From Gammaproteobacteria bacterium UBA4421 (lineage in GTDB: Bacteria; Pseudomonadota; Gammaproteobacteria; Pseudomonadales; Azotimanducaceae): DNA of 8,259 bases. Position 1 is the first letter of the stretch, and each line of letters begins with the position of its first letter. The notes beneath the pieces were generated by a model. It ran no database searches. It had not been told where the DNA came from and was given only the letters and a program-made list of their open reading frames with translations. Shown in pieces: positions 1-7,347 of the stretch. The translations under genes were made by a program, and so were the position numbers. The stretch is from positions 1 to 8,259 of the forward strand of contig DGQF01000018.1 in the NCBI GenBank assembly GCA_002389675.1, read 5' to 3'.

Positions 1-108
1 CAAAGGGCACTGTCAGAGCAAAACTAGTTGAGATCGGACGAGCGACCTTGCAACGTCTTCGGATGGCAAAACACTCTCCATTTCGCTACATAAAACCTGG
101 CCCGGGGT

Positions 109-231
109 AACCATCCATTTTGCCTAAGCCCGTGGACCGGGAACCAAGTGCCGAAGGCACTATCGTCTATAGAGCAGGCACCTAGGTTTCTGCCTTCAGT
201 GCTGCCTTGGTTCAGTTAGAATTGGATGGTT
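109..231. repeat. Nested inverted repeats, possible structured RNA or cruciform
   Basis: Three complementary arm pairs are nested: AACCATCCA (109-117) with TGGATGGTT (223-231), GAACCAAG (141-148) with CTTGGTTC (206-213), and GAAGGCA (153-159) with TGCCTTC (191-197). All are exact. The inner loop also has CTAT/ATAG (160-163 with 169-172). The local hairpin AGTGCC-GAA-GGCACT (147-161) competes with the two inner pairs, so alternative folds are possible. Strand and function are unknown. Confidence 0.4.
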
Positions 232-275
232 CGCCTAGGTCAATGGACTGGTAGTAAGGGTTACTGTGCCTAATC

Positions 276-294
276 CTTACGGCTGAGCCGCAAG
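276..294 (-). other. Small hairpin, best paired as minus-strand RNA
   Basis: CTTACGGC (276-283) and GCCGCAAG (287-294) flank a 3-base loop. As plus-strand RNA the stem has one A-C mismatch; as minus-strand RNA that position becomes a G-U pair and all eight pairs form. No run of U follows on the minus strand, so it is not a standard terminator. Confidence 0.3.
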
Positions 295-425
295 CCACCG
301 GACCCCGGATCACGGGCCCTGCGCCTCGGACCTTGGCTCTTACTGGCTTAGTATTTGCCAGACAAAAATGGACAGTGCCGCTGGCCTAGCGAACGGTGAC
401 ACCTCGAAAAATGATAACTTTACGC

Positions 426-439
426 CGTCTCAAAAGACG
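426..439 (-). terminator. Weak candidate terminator after the sulfatase gene
   Basis: CGTCT and AGACG form a 5-bp stem with a 4-base loop, about 80 bp past the sulfatase stop codon on the minus strand. The following minus-strand sequence has a T-rich stretch only about 20 bases later, so this is a poor match to an intrinsic terminator. No better candidate is seen. Confidence 0.15.
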
Positions 440-517
440 TGTGCAGTGTTCTACATTCAGTTCAGGTAGCGAGCCAAAGCTTCCTTATGCGCCTCGTTGC
501 ATCCCGCGTTGTGTCTA

Positions 518-2080
518 CTAAGCTAAGCGATCCGACATCGGACTTTCGTCCATTTGTGCAATTAAGTGGTGGGATAACCGTTCGGACATGTAAGCGCGAA
601 TTTCTTTGTGGTCCTCGTCATCCCATAGATTGTGGGTTTCATTGGGGTCGTTCTCCAGATCATATAATTCCCCCCATGGCTGATCGCGGTAAACGGAATA
701 CCGCCAGCGATCGGTCACCAAGGATCGAACGCGCGCAGGGGCCTCAAATCCAAGGCGACTGCCACCGTCATTATATTCAATCAGTGCTTCCGAACGTGGC
801 CCGGCTTCGCCTTTTGTAGCAGGCAGAAAACTCAAGCCCTGATTGCCGTTAAAGGGCTCAACACCAGCGCGTTCAAGGATCGTACTGGCCAAATCCACAG
901 TTGAGCACAGCGCGTCGCTTGCAGCTGCCTTACGACGGTCAGGATCGGACCATATAAACGGCACACGCGTTATGCTCCGAAACTGCAACGCACCTTTCAA
1001 CAGCATATTGTAATCTCCCAGATAATCACCGTGGTCTGAATTATAGCAGATGACCGTATCGTCCATCATGCCACTTTGTTCGAGCGCTGTCACAATGTCT
1101 CCGACAGCATCGTCCACAAATGCCATCATGCCGGCGGTCAGAGCCATGGCTTCTTTCAATTGTTGTTGGTCCAGCATCATCGCTGTTTGTGCAGTTATTT
1201 GCGCGCCACCCGACTTCCAGTTTTCATGGAGCCAACGCATCGGAGTGGTTGGGTTCTGGTGCGCATCGAACGGAAGCGAAACGTCAAAGTTATCGGGGCT
1301 GTACATATCCCAGTACTTGCCGGGCGGGTTAAACGGATGATGGGGATCGGGAAAGCTGACAAAGGTAAAAAACGGAGCATCTTCGTCTTTTTGCGATTGG
1401 ATGTAATCAATCGTTCGGTCCCGAACATACGCCGTTGGGTATAGATCCTCAGGAATGGGTGTTCTGTAAGCTTGTGGGCAAGAATAGTTGTGCGACAGCT
1501 CATTAATAGGATCGTGCAGCGCTTGCCAATCAGGCGCGTTTTTTCGAAACCACTGTTGATAGTGCCCGCCGCAGCGATCGCCGTGACTGGTTACCATATC
1601 CACGTGTTTATACCCGTAGTAGGGTGTTTTCATTTCGAAGGCCTCTTCGCCTTGATAGTTCTCAGGCGCTTCTTGATAGTTCGTTGGCTGCTCTTTTTTC
1701 CAAGCTTCGGTTGTCGCGGCCGAGTTTCCAATGTTTCGGGCCATTGGTCGCAAATCTGTGAAAGGTTGCAGATGACTCTTGCCGATTGCAGCGGTGTTGT
1801 ACCCGGCGTCTGCAAGCAGGTCGACGAATGTTGTCGCATTTTCAGGCAGGGTGCAGCCGTTATAGCGAAGCCCATGTAGGCTTGGATAGCGACCAGTCAA
1901 AAACGACGCCCTGTTAGGCATGCATACTGGAGACGCAGTATGGAAATTATCAAACCGTGTGCCTTTTGACGCGATTTTATCGATGTTGGGCGTTTTCAAA
2001 ATGGGGTGGCCATAGCAACTCAGCCAATCGGCGCGTTGTTGGTCGGTCATAATGAACAGGAAATTTGGTTGTTTAGTCAT
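518..2080 (-). CDS. Cys-type sulfatase (alkaline-phosphatase superfamily), cytoplasmic
   Basis: A 520-aa formylglycine-dependent hydrolase expected to cleave a sulfate ester, releasing sulfate. The signature CMPNRASFLTGR starts at Cys53, which would be oxidised to formylglycine by a maturase not in this window; Arg57 is the usual helper. Other visible active-site residues are Asp13-Gln14 near the N-terminus, Lys101 and His103 (GKSH), His247-His248 (PDPHHP), Asp349-His350 (SDHGD) and Lys362. The C-terminus has the typical ELYDLENDPNE strand. The Asp-Gln/Asp-His metal set resembles choline sulfatases and phosphonate monoester hydrolases more than classical arylsulfatase AtsA, so substrate and even ester type are open. 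There is no signal peptide, so it acts on an imported compound. The ATG start gives the usual MTKQPNFLFIMTDQ opening; the ribosome site upstream (AAGTGG) is weak. It is the last gene of the minus-strand cluster, 194 bp after the amidase. Confidence 0.93.
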   Translation of the reverse strand: MTKQPNFLFIMTDQQRADWLSCYGHPILKTPNIDKIASKGTRFDNFHTASPVCMPNRASFLTGRYPSLHGLRYNGCTLPENATTFVDLLADAGYNTAAIGKSHLQPFTDLRPMARNIGNSAATTEAWKKEQPTNYQEAPENYQGEEAFEMKTPYYGYKHVDMVTSHGDRCGGHYQQWFRKNAPDWQALHDPINELSHNYSCPQAYRTPIPEDLYPTAYVRDRTIDYIQSQKDEDAPFFTFVSFPDPHHPFNPPGKYWDMYSPDNFDVSLPFDAHQNPTTPMRWLHENWKSGGAQITAQTAMMLDQQQLKEAMALTAGMMAFVDDAVGDIVTALEQSGMMDDTVICYNSDHGDYLGDYNMLLKGALQFRSITRVPFIWSDPDRRKAAASDALCSTVDLASTILERAGVEPFNGNQGLSFLPATKGEAGPRSEALIEYNDGGSRLGFEAPARVRSLVTDRWRYSVYRDQPWGELYDLENDPNETHNLWDDEDHKEIRAYMSERLSHHLIAQMDESPMSDRLA

Positions 2081-2274
2081 CGTACGCTACCACTTGGTTT
2101 ATGATTGGTTTGTCTTTATGCGGCTAGCACACGAAACATTCTTTGAGCGGCAAAGTGCGGTTACTGTGTCGCTGTCTGTCGATGCGTCGGGTGACGATAG
2201 AAATCGCCGCTCGAACAAGTCCGACATTATGTTTAAGATAAAGCTCACATTCGTCTCCGATACTGGGATGTCAT
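2081..2274 (-). promoter_or_regulatory. Spacer before the sulfatase gene, possible own promoter
   Basis: This 194-bp gap is the largest in the minus-strand cluster and carries no convincing gene. On the minus strand there is a CATAAT (2226-2231), a 5/6 match to a -10 box, but no good -35 box at the right distance. No terminator is seen after the amidase. The sulfatase may be read through from upstream, started here, or both. Confidence 0.2.
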
Positions 2275-3702
2275 CTATTTGGTGATTGGGTCAATCGGGC
2301 CAAACGGCCCACCCATCTCAATCTCTATTGCGCGGGCAATCTGGAACAATTCGGTCTCTCCGCGTGGTTTGCCGATGATTTGGAGCCCAACCGGCATGCC
2401 ATCTTTGGTGAACCCGACCGGTACTGACATCGCTGGTAGGCCCGTTGTCGTGGACAGGAAGGAATAGCGCAGCCAATCGAGATAGTCGGCATCCGGCCCT
2501 GGCGAACCTATGATCGGGTATTCTTCTTCGACCGGACCAGCCTCAATACCTACGACTGGGCAGGCAAGCACATCATATGTGTCAAAAAACCCAATCATGG
2601 AATCGTAGATCGCGCTGCGCGTGAGCTGCATGTCATAGACATCATTGATAGTCAGATTTTGGCCAACGGAGATGTTGCCCTTTAGCGTGGCTTTGTAGTG
2701 TTGGGTTAATGCTTCCGGCGCACGGCCCGGCAGTGCGGCCCAAAGCATGGCGCGCAAGACGCGATAGGTCTGATCCAGTCCATTGAGATCCGGGCAATGG
2801 TCCTCAACCTCCGCACCATTTTTCGCCAGTCGGTCAAGTGCGCCGCGCAAGATCGCGTCGATTTGTGGTGAAATCGTGCCAAAGCCGTTAAGTGTGGCGC
2901 TGTAACCAATACGATAACCTTTTGCAGGCCGTTGGGTTGTTTCGAAAAAAGATTGGGATGGTTGTGGGAAGGAAATTGGGCTGGCCGGGTCAAAACCTGA
3001 CATCGCGTCCATGAAAAGCGCGCAGTCCCGCACGTTGCGTGCCATTGGGCCTTGAACGCCCTCAGTGTGGAATTTCATCGGGCCGGGGCCACCGCCTGCA
3101 CGCCCCGGAGATGGCCTTAGGCCAACAATGCTGCAATAGGCTGCGGGCGTCCGTACGGATCCTGCAAGGTCGGACCCGTGGCTAAGCCATACCTCACCGG
3201 ATGCTAGCGACGCTGCGGCGCCACCAGACGAACCCCCTGCGTTTTTTGAGACATCCCAAGGGTTGCGCGTGCGGCCAAAAACGGCGTTGAACGTATTACC
3301 GCCTGCGCCAAATTCCGGTGTGTTGGTTTTGCCCACGACGATGCCGCCGTTCGCTTCCAGTCGGGTGACCAATGGGTCGCTCTTGGTCGGGATTTGATCG
3401 GCAAGGCCGAGCGTTCCCATCGTGGTGCGCACGCCTTCGACCTCGGTTAAGTCCTTGATCCCCATCGGCACGCCGGCCAACATGCTTGCGCCTTCTACGG
3501 CTGACAGCGCGGCATAGGCTCGATCCTTGCAGATCGTGGGCATGGCATTGACTTGCGGCTCCACGGCCTCAATCCGCGCAAAGCAGGCGTCCAGTAATTC
3601 GGCTGGACTTACCTTTTTCGCCTTGAGAAATGCTACGACTTCGTGTGCGGACATCTTGCACAGGTCGGGGCCTGAAAATTGGGTCTTGGGTACGGTCGAC
3701 AT
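2275..3702 (-). CDS. Amidase-signature family hydrolase
   Basis: A 475-aa member of the amidase signature family, which hydrolyses amide (sometimes ester) bonds with a Ser-cisSer-Lys triad. The triad is intact: Lys83 in GIKD, cis-Ser158 in the GGSSGG loop, and nucleophile Ser182 in GSDLAGSVRTPA. The 24-residue distance between the two serines and 75 from Lys to the first serine equal those in fatty acid amide hydrolase. Length and C-terminus (LPAMSVPVGFTKDGMPVGLQIIG) are normal for the family. It has no signal peptide and no partner GatB/GatC motifs, so it is probably a catabolic amidase rather than the GatA subunit of tRNA amidotransferase. It begins 13 bp after the permease stop and has no good ribosome site of its own (nearest AGG is about 12 bases from the ATG), so translation is probably coupled to the permease. 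Substrate unknown. Confidence 0.93.
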   Translation of the reverse strand: MSTVPKTQFSGPDLCKMSAHEVVAFLKAKKVSPAELLDACFARIEAVEPQVNAMPTICKDRAYAALSAVEGASMLAGVPMGIKDLTEVEGVRTTMGTLGLADQIPTKSDPLVTRLEANGGIVVGKTNTPEFGAGGNTFNAVFGRTRNPWDVSKNAGGSSGGAAASLASGEVWLSHGSDLAGSVRTPAAYCSIVGLRPSPGRAGGGPGPMKFHTEGVQGPMARNVRDCALFMDAMSGFDPASPISFPQPSQSFFETTQRPAKGYRIGYSATLNGFGTISPQIDAILRGALDRLAKNGAEVEDHCPDLNGLDQTYRVLRAMLWAALPGRAPEALTQHYKATLKGNISVGQNLTINDVYDMQLTRSAIYDSMIGFFDTYDVLACPVVGIEAGPVEEEYPIIGSPGPDADYLDWLRYSFLSTTTGLPAMSVPVGFTKDGMPVGLQIIGKPRGETELFQIARAIEIEMGGPFGPIDPITK

Positions 3703-3715
3703 TGGATAATGGAAC

Positions 3716-6094
3716 CTATGCTTGCCGGGACGCTGTGGACGACGCCCTGGTTTTTTGCATCGCTGCCTGCATTCGATGTGCGCTTAGATGGTGCAGTGCA
3801 AGTAGTCCAATGGCGAAAGCAATTGCAGCGAAGTGGATCATTTCAGGTTTTACCAAAATAGCAGCAGCCGTAGCAAGACGTATTACGACCCAAGCGAAGG
3901 ATAACGGCTTTGCGTCATGCGCCGCCAAAGCACTTGCAACGAGGTAAAGCGCCAACACAAGTCGAGCAATGAGCCACAACAATGTGCCGATCTGAACGCC
4001 ATTTTCATATCCGGGAAGCCGCGCCCCTGATGAGCTCGATGGATCGATAAGCGCCTGATCAATCAGCAAAAGTTCTGGATAAAACGCGAACACAAACGGA
4101 ATTGCAAACATGACAATACCGGATCGCACAGCACTGAAACCGGTCGCCATCGGCTCAGCTTTGGTGATGGTTGACGCCGCAAAGGCAGCAAGAGCAACTG
4201 GCGGTGTAATCGCTGACGCAACCGCGAAATAGAAGATGAACATATGAGCGGTGAAATTCGCGATACCAAGGCCGATTAACATCGGTCCCATAAGTAGTGC
4301 CACGTTGATGTAGGCGGGAACTGCAGGCATGCCCATACCCAAAAGCACAGCCAGCAACATGGTGATCGTCAGCGCGACAAGTTGGAAAATCGCTGGACCA
4401 CCGCCACCGAGATCAAGGGCTAGCAAGAACCGCAACACATCGATTGCGACAAACTTTGAAACCCCGGTGAAATTCAAACAAATGTCGATAACAGTAACCG
4501 CCAGCAACATTAGATAGAGCGTTGAGATGGTAATGCCCGCTTCGGCCAAAGCATCCAAAAGCTTACGTGGGCTTGCGCGAAAATCTTTGTCTAAAAATAA
4601 AAGAACCGTCACAAATAGTGCCGCCCACCAACCCGTGGCACCGGCATCACCCGCCGCATTCTGAAAAATCTGTAAACCCCATGGTAGCGATACAACCTTA
4701 CAGCCAATGTCTGTTACCAGCACTTCTGCGCCAAAAATCCAGCCCAATGCACCGCAACCGACTAGATCTTTGGGTGTTAATAGAAAGATTAAAATAAGCA
4801 GGATTGGCAGGAATATTTGACACAGGTGAAGGATATCTTCGCCGGAAATACGCATGTCGTCTGTTAGCTCACCAAACGCTTCAATTCCCTGCTTGCGTGA
4901 CTGAAAGCTGGCGCTGAGGAACAGACATAAGAAGTAAGCGATTGCAGGCAATGTTGCTGCGACAATGATGTCGCCGTAGGGTACGCCGGTCATCGCCGCC
5001 AGGACAAATGCAGCGACCCCCATGACGGGGGGCATGATCGATCCACCCGAGGACGCAGCGGCTTCCATGCCTCCTGCAAAAACTTTTGAAAAGCCGCGTT
5101 TGAGCATCATCGGAATTGTAAGCACTCCAGTTGATAATACGTTAACTACAGGTCCACCTGAAATGGTTCCAAACATCGCTGAGCTAACGATTGCTGCATG
5201 TGCGGGGCCACCACGAAGTTTGCGGGTCCATCTGAAAGCTAGCTTGATGAGTGTTTTGCCACCCGCCGATTTGCCAAAGAGCGCGCCAAGGATGATGTAT
5301 GGAAAAACCATATTCATGATAACGTTCATGAAGCGGCCTAAAATTCCTGACGCGGTGTTCACTAGCGCATCATGCACGTTGGGTACGCCGTCAATAAACC
5401 GACGCGGCTCACCACCCATTTTGGTCATAAAATATTTATTAATGTCGTCTGGGCCATGGAAGTACCAAACGAAAACTGTGCCAATAGTATAAGCGGCAAC
5501 GCCGATCGCGACTAATACCAGTGGCAGGCCCCAGACTTTGATGTTGTAGCCAAGGAAAACAACAATCGACAGGCCCATTATCAGCACCAGCCACACACCT
5601 GTTGTTGAAACACATTTGGGATCTTCGACAGTGTTGGGTACTGGTAGGCCCATCGTTTCGGCAAGTGCGATTTCGGCTTTTAGCGTTTCGGCCATAATAC
5701 GAGCACGCTCGCCGTTCAGACTGTCAATCAGACAAACGCTATCGATCTCAATCAAATAGGTCAGAGAAATGGCGGCTGCTGATATAATTAGGGCTGCGTC
5801 CATGAAAGCACCGAACCAAGCGTAGGAGCGTCTTTGCCATGCCCGCCAAATTGAATGGTTCAGCGCTACTAAAAGCATCATGATGAAAAAGATAAGCGGG
5901 TAGAACAATTCGGTTACAAACGCGCGCGTTTTGAGTTTCTCAATTCCTGTTATGTTTTGCCACATCGCATCCCAACCAGGGATAACGGGCGTGCTGTTGA
6001 CGATGCCCATAAAAACAAAAACCAACGCAAGGATGTAAACCATTCTGTTTGGAAAAATTGATGTTGCTGCTTGTTTTTCGCCTGCGTCAGCCAT
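3716..6094 (-). CDS. TRAP transporter fused permease (4TM/12TM, DctQM type)
   Basis: A 792-aa inner-membrane protein that joins the small and large TRAP permease subunits, as is usual for TAXI-type systems. It imports the ligand delivered by the binding protein, driven by an ion gradient. Hydrophobic segments cover about 18-34, 62-80, 94-115, 166-212 and most of 250-675, with more helices at 700-770. Family motifs are visible: FGTISGGPVVNVLSTGV (308-324), AAASSGGSIMPPVMG (345-359), LLGMGMPAVPAYI (584-596) and FYFAVASAITPPVALAAFAA (621-640). Two polar loops each carry a cysteine pair: about 117-165 (Cys121, Cys161) and 440-490 (Cys447, Cys465). The start ATG has GAGG six bases upstream. The upstream binding-protein gene is 78 bp away, across a strong hairpin; the amidase follows after 13 bp. 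The ligand cannot be told from sequence. Confidence 0.95.
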   Translation of the reverse strand: MADAGEKQAATSIFPNRMVYILALVFVFMGIVNSTPVIPGWDAMWQNITGIEKLKTRAFVTELFYPLIFFIMMLLVALNHSIWRAWQRRSYAWFGAFMDAALIISAAAISLTYLIEIDSVCLIDSLNGERARIMAETLKAEIALAETMGLPVPNTVEDPKCVSTTGVWLVLIMGLSIVVFLGYNIKVWGLPLVLVAIGVAAYTIGTVFVWYFHGPDDINKYFMTKMGGEPRRFIDGVPNVHDALVNTASGILGRFMNVIMNMVFPYIILGALFGKSAGGKTLIKLAFRWTRKLRGGPAHAAIVSSAMFGTISGGPVVNVLSTGVLTIPMMLKRGFSKVFAGGMEAAASSGGSIMPPVMGVAAFVLAAMTGVPYGDIIVAATLPAIAYFLCLFLSASFQSRKQGIEAFGELTDDMRISGEDILHLCQIFLPILLILIFLLTPKDLVGCGALGWIFGAEVLVTDIGCKVVSLPWGLQIFQNAAGDAGATGWWAALFVTVLLFLDKDFRASPRKLLDALAEAGITISTLYLMLLAVTVIDICLNFTGVSKFVAIDVLRFLLALDLGGGGPAIFQLVALTITMLLAVLLGMGMPAVPAYINVALLMGPMLIGLGIANFTAHMFIFYFAVASAITPPVALAAFAASTITKAEPMATGFSAVRSGIVMFAIPFVFAFYPELLLIDQALIDPSSSSGARLPGYENGVQIGTLLWLIARLVLALYLVASALAAHDAKPLSFAWVVIRLATAAAILVKPEMIHFAAIAFAIGLLALHHLSAHRMQAAMQKTRASSTASRQA

Positions 6095-6118
6095 CGGCCA
6101 CCTCGCGGAGATCTGGGA

Positions 6119-6148
6119 TCGGGCTCCAGCAATTTCGCTGGAACCCGA
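6119..6148 (-). other. Intercistronic RNA hairpin between TAXI and permease genes
   Basis: Arms at 6119-6130 and 6137-6148 form a 12-bp stem with a 6-base loop. As minus-strand RNA every position pairs, including one G-U; as plus-strand RNA that position is an A-C mismatch, so the structure fits the direction of transcription. It is not followed by a U run and so should not terminate strongly. In family terms it resembles stem-loops between binding-protein and permease genes (for example malE-malF) that protect the upstream message. It lies about 24 bases before the permease start, close to its ribosome site. Confidence 0.65.
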
Positions 6149-6172
6149 ATTGGTTAAAAAAAGTGAATTTGC

Positions 6173-7222
6173 CTATTGGGCGACAGCGCAGTCATCGAGC
6201 TCATATCCAGCATCTCGCCATGCGCGCGCGGCGGCTGGGTGATACTGAACTGGGTTGGCGCCACACATGCCAAGCATTGGGTTGTCAAAGTTCACTGTAT
6301 CTCCGTACGGAGCTTTAGCTTTCAAATCGTCGAGCGTAGCAACATAGGCAGACACCAGTTTGTAAACGAGATCACCGTCCATGTCTTTGTGCACCACGTT
6401 TCCACCGATTGTAGCAAAAGCGCGGAAAGTTTCGTCTTCTGATACAACGGTCCACCCGTCACCCAATGCAGCTTCAATATCGGCGGCTACGGCTGTGAAT
6501 GGCGCACTGCCTGGTGCGACCATATACTTTTGCATCGCGTCGCTTTCATATGCTTCTTTGGGCATGGACCAAGCAGTCATGTTCCCAGCCGCTGTGACCG
6601 AGGTCATCCGGCTGCCAGGAAATAGCTCGGGCAACACAACCGCATCAGGTTCACCGCTTGTGACCAAAGCGGTGCCTTGCCCCCAATTGGTTTGTAAACC
6701 TTCATAGCCTTCGCCGTCTTTCAAGCCTGCTATGATTTGGATCATGCTACGAGCGTTTGTGAGCGCACCACCACGCGGCGGGCCGTTGTAGATCTTGCGG
6801 CCCTCCAGATCGTCCCAGCCACCGATCCCTTTTGCATCGTAGGCGTAAAGCAGGAAGACACCCAAAGTGAACGGGTTAATTGCGCGTAGATTGCTTGCAA
6901 GTTCAGCGCCTTTTTCTGCTCCAAGAGAGCCATATGGTCCAACGCCACGGCTCATAAGGAAAGGTAAGATATGCGGCGTTCCGGCGATGTCAGTTTTACC
7001 TTCGGCCACATTCTGGATTGAGTTTGTGAGCGTCTGACCTTCAGCAAGCTGAATGTTTGCGATACCCTGTGTACCGGCAATCTCGGTCATGTGTGCTGGT
7101 GACAGATGTGTTGCACCACCCGGACTTGCCGTTTCAGCAGTAAGGTTTGCTTGCGCAAACGCTCCCGTTGCAAAGATTGATGCGACAGCTGCAACTGTCA
7201 TTAGTTTTTTAGGTTTCATCAT
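6173..7222 (-). CDS. TAXI-family TRAP transporter solute-binding protein
   Basis: A 349-aa periplasmic protein that binds the transported compound and hands it to the fused permease encoded just downstream. The N-terminus is a Sec signal peptide: MMKPKKL, a hydrophobic core, then likely cleavage after AFA at residue 23. The mature part shows TAXI features: an ASPGGATHL opening, NIQLAEGQTLTNSIQNVAEG, a region with GRKIYNGPPRGG, a GQGTALVTSGEPDAVV stretch, and the closing NPVQYHPAAARAWRDAGYEL. Two cysteines, 320 and 345, remain in the mature chain and could form a disulfide near the C-terminus. Two ATG codons stand together at the start (7222 and 7219); the ribosome site AGGGAG is 3 bases from the first and 6 from the second, so the second may be the main one. 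Length is normal for the family. TAXI ligands range from amino acids to aromatic and other organic acids, so the ligand is not assigned. Confidence 0.93.
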   Translation of the reverse strand: MMKPKKLMTVAAVASIFATGAFAQANLTAETASPGGATHLSPAHMTEIAGTQGIANIQLAEGQTLTNSIQNVAEGKTDIAGTPHILPFLMSRGVGPYGSLGAEKGAELASNLRAINPFTLGVFLLYAYDAKGIGGWDDLEGRKIYNGPPRGGALTNARSMIQIIAGLKDGEGYEGLQTNWGQGTALVTSGEPDAVVLPELFPGSRMTSVTAAGNMTAWSMPKEAYESDAMQKYMVAPGSAPFTAVAADIEAALGDGWTVVSEDETFRAFATIGGNVVHKDMDGDLVYKLVSAYVATLDDLKAKAPYGDTVNFDNPMLGMCGANPVQYHPAAARAWRDAGYELDDCAVAQ

Positions 7223-7225
7223 TTT

Positions 7226-7231
7226 CTCCCT
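7226..7231 (-). promoter_or_regulatory. Strong ribosome binding site of the TAXI gene
   Basis: On the minus strand AGGGAG is followed by AAA and then ATGATG. The 6-base spacing to the second ATG is better than the 3 bases to the first. This is the strongest Shine-Dalgarno site in the cluster, which fits a binding protein made in excess over its permease. Confidence 0.6.
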
Positions 7232-7238
7232 GAGTTAA

Positions 7239-7260
7239 AACTTGTTGATGGTAGCAAGTT
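7239..7260. promoter_or_regulatory. Candidate operator or leader hairpin before the TAXI gene
   Basis: AACTTG (7239-7244) and CAAGTT (7255-7260) form an exact 6-bp inverted repeat with a 10-base centre, just upstream of the TAXI ribosome site. The half-site CTTG/CAAG also occurs as CTTGGCAAG upstream of the marR-type gene. It could be a MarR operator or a leader stem-loop; short half-sites make chance likely. Confidence 0.25.
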
Positions 7261-7290
7261 GAATTCTTGTCTGTCGATTTCCGCAAGATG

Positions 7291-7325
7291 ATCGCAATTT
7301 CATTGTGCTCCAACTGCGATTTTTT
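7291..7325 (+). terminator. Hairpin plus T run, terminator-like on the plus strand
   Basis: ATCGCA (7291-7296) and TGCGAT (7315-7320) are exact complements, with two further pairs after a mismatch. On the plus strand a run of six T follows directly. No plus-strand gene ends here, so it may block antisense transcription into the regulator gene, or be a protein-binding palindrome in the gap between the regulator and TAXI genes. On the minus strand it has no U tail and would not stop the operon transcript. Confidence 0.25.
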
Positions 7326-7347
7326 CGTCCTCCGTTAGTATGGAATG

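Larger units (their letters stand above)
6..379. repeat. 9-bp inverted repeat bounding a 374-bp segment
   Basis: GGCACTGTC at 6-14 is exactly complementary to GACAGTGCC at 371-379. The first seven bases match the terminal repeat of IS6-family elements such as IS26 (GGCACTGTTGCAAA), so the segment could be a decayed or non-autonomous element. Against this, the right flank shows no match to the five bases available on the left (CAAAG), so no target duplication is visible, and no transposase is encoded. A single 9-bp pair could also be chance. Confidence 0.25.
1..517. other. Hairpin-rich region with no convincing gene
   Basis: All frames I read through positions 1-430 are broken by stop codons and none gives a protein I recognise. 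The stretch holds unusually many inverted repeats: a 9-bp pair at its two ends, a nested set at 109-231, two hairpins with the same stem (CCCG-N5-CGGG at 129-141 and 304-316), a short hairpin AGTGCC-GAA-GGCACT at 147-161, and another at 276-294. A partial direct repeat, GCCTA followed by TGGAC and GG, occurs at 122 and 233. I see no tRNA and no integron attC core. It could be a decayed small mobile element, a structured RNA, or the tail region of the sulfatase transcript. I cannot choose between these. Confidence 0.5.

Noticed and set aside
200..245. GGTTCGCCTAGG considered as a tRNA T-arm
   Set aside because: No matching acceptor stem, anticodon arm or proper TTCRANY loop around it.
122..388. 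Repeated GCCTA motifs, considered as integron attC-type cores
   Set aside because: The complementary GTTRRRY core is missing at the expected places and spacing is irregular.
439..819. 126-codon plus-strand open frame over the sulfatase 3-prime end
   Set aside because: No family-like sequence, mostly antisense to the well-supported sulfatase gene.
1472..1879. 135-codon plus-strand open frame inside the sulfatase gene
   Set aside because: Fully antisense to conserved sulfatase sequence; a shadow frame.
2052..2285. 77-codon plus-strand frame across the amidase-sulfatase gap
   Set aside because: Overlaps both flanking genes on the opposite strand and shows no recognisable protein features.
2275..3702. 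Amidase considered as GatA of the Glu-tRNA(Gln) amidotransferase
   Set aside because: No gatB or gatC nearby and the gene sits in a transporter operon; a catabolic amidase fits better.
5022..5492. 156-codon plus-strand open frame inside the permease gene
   Set aside because: Antisense to conserved TRAP motifs and low-complexity in composition; a shadow frame.
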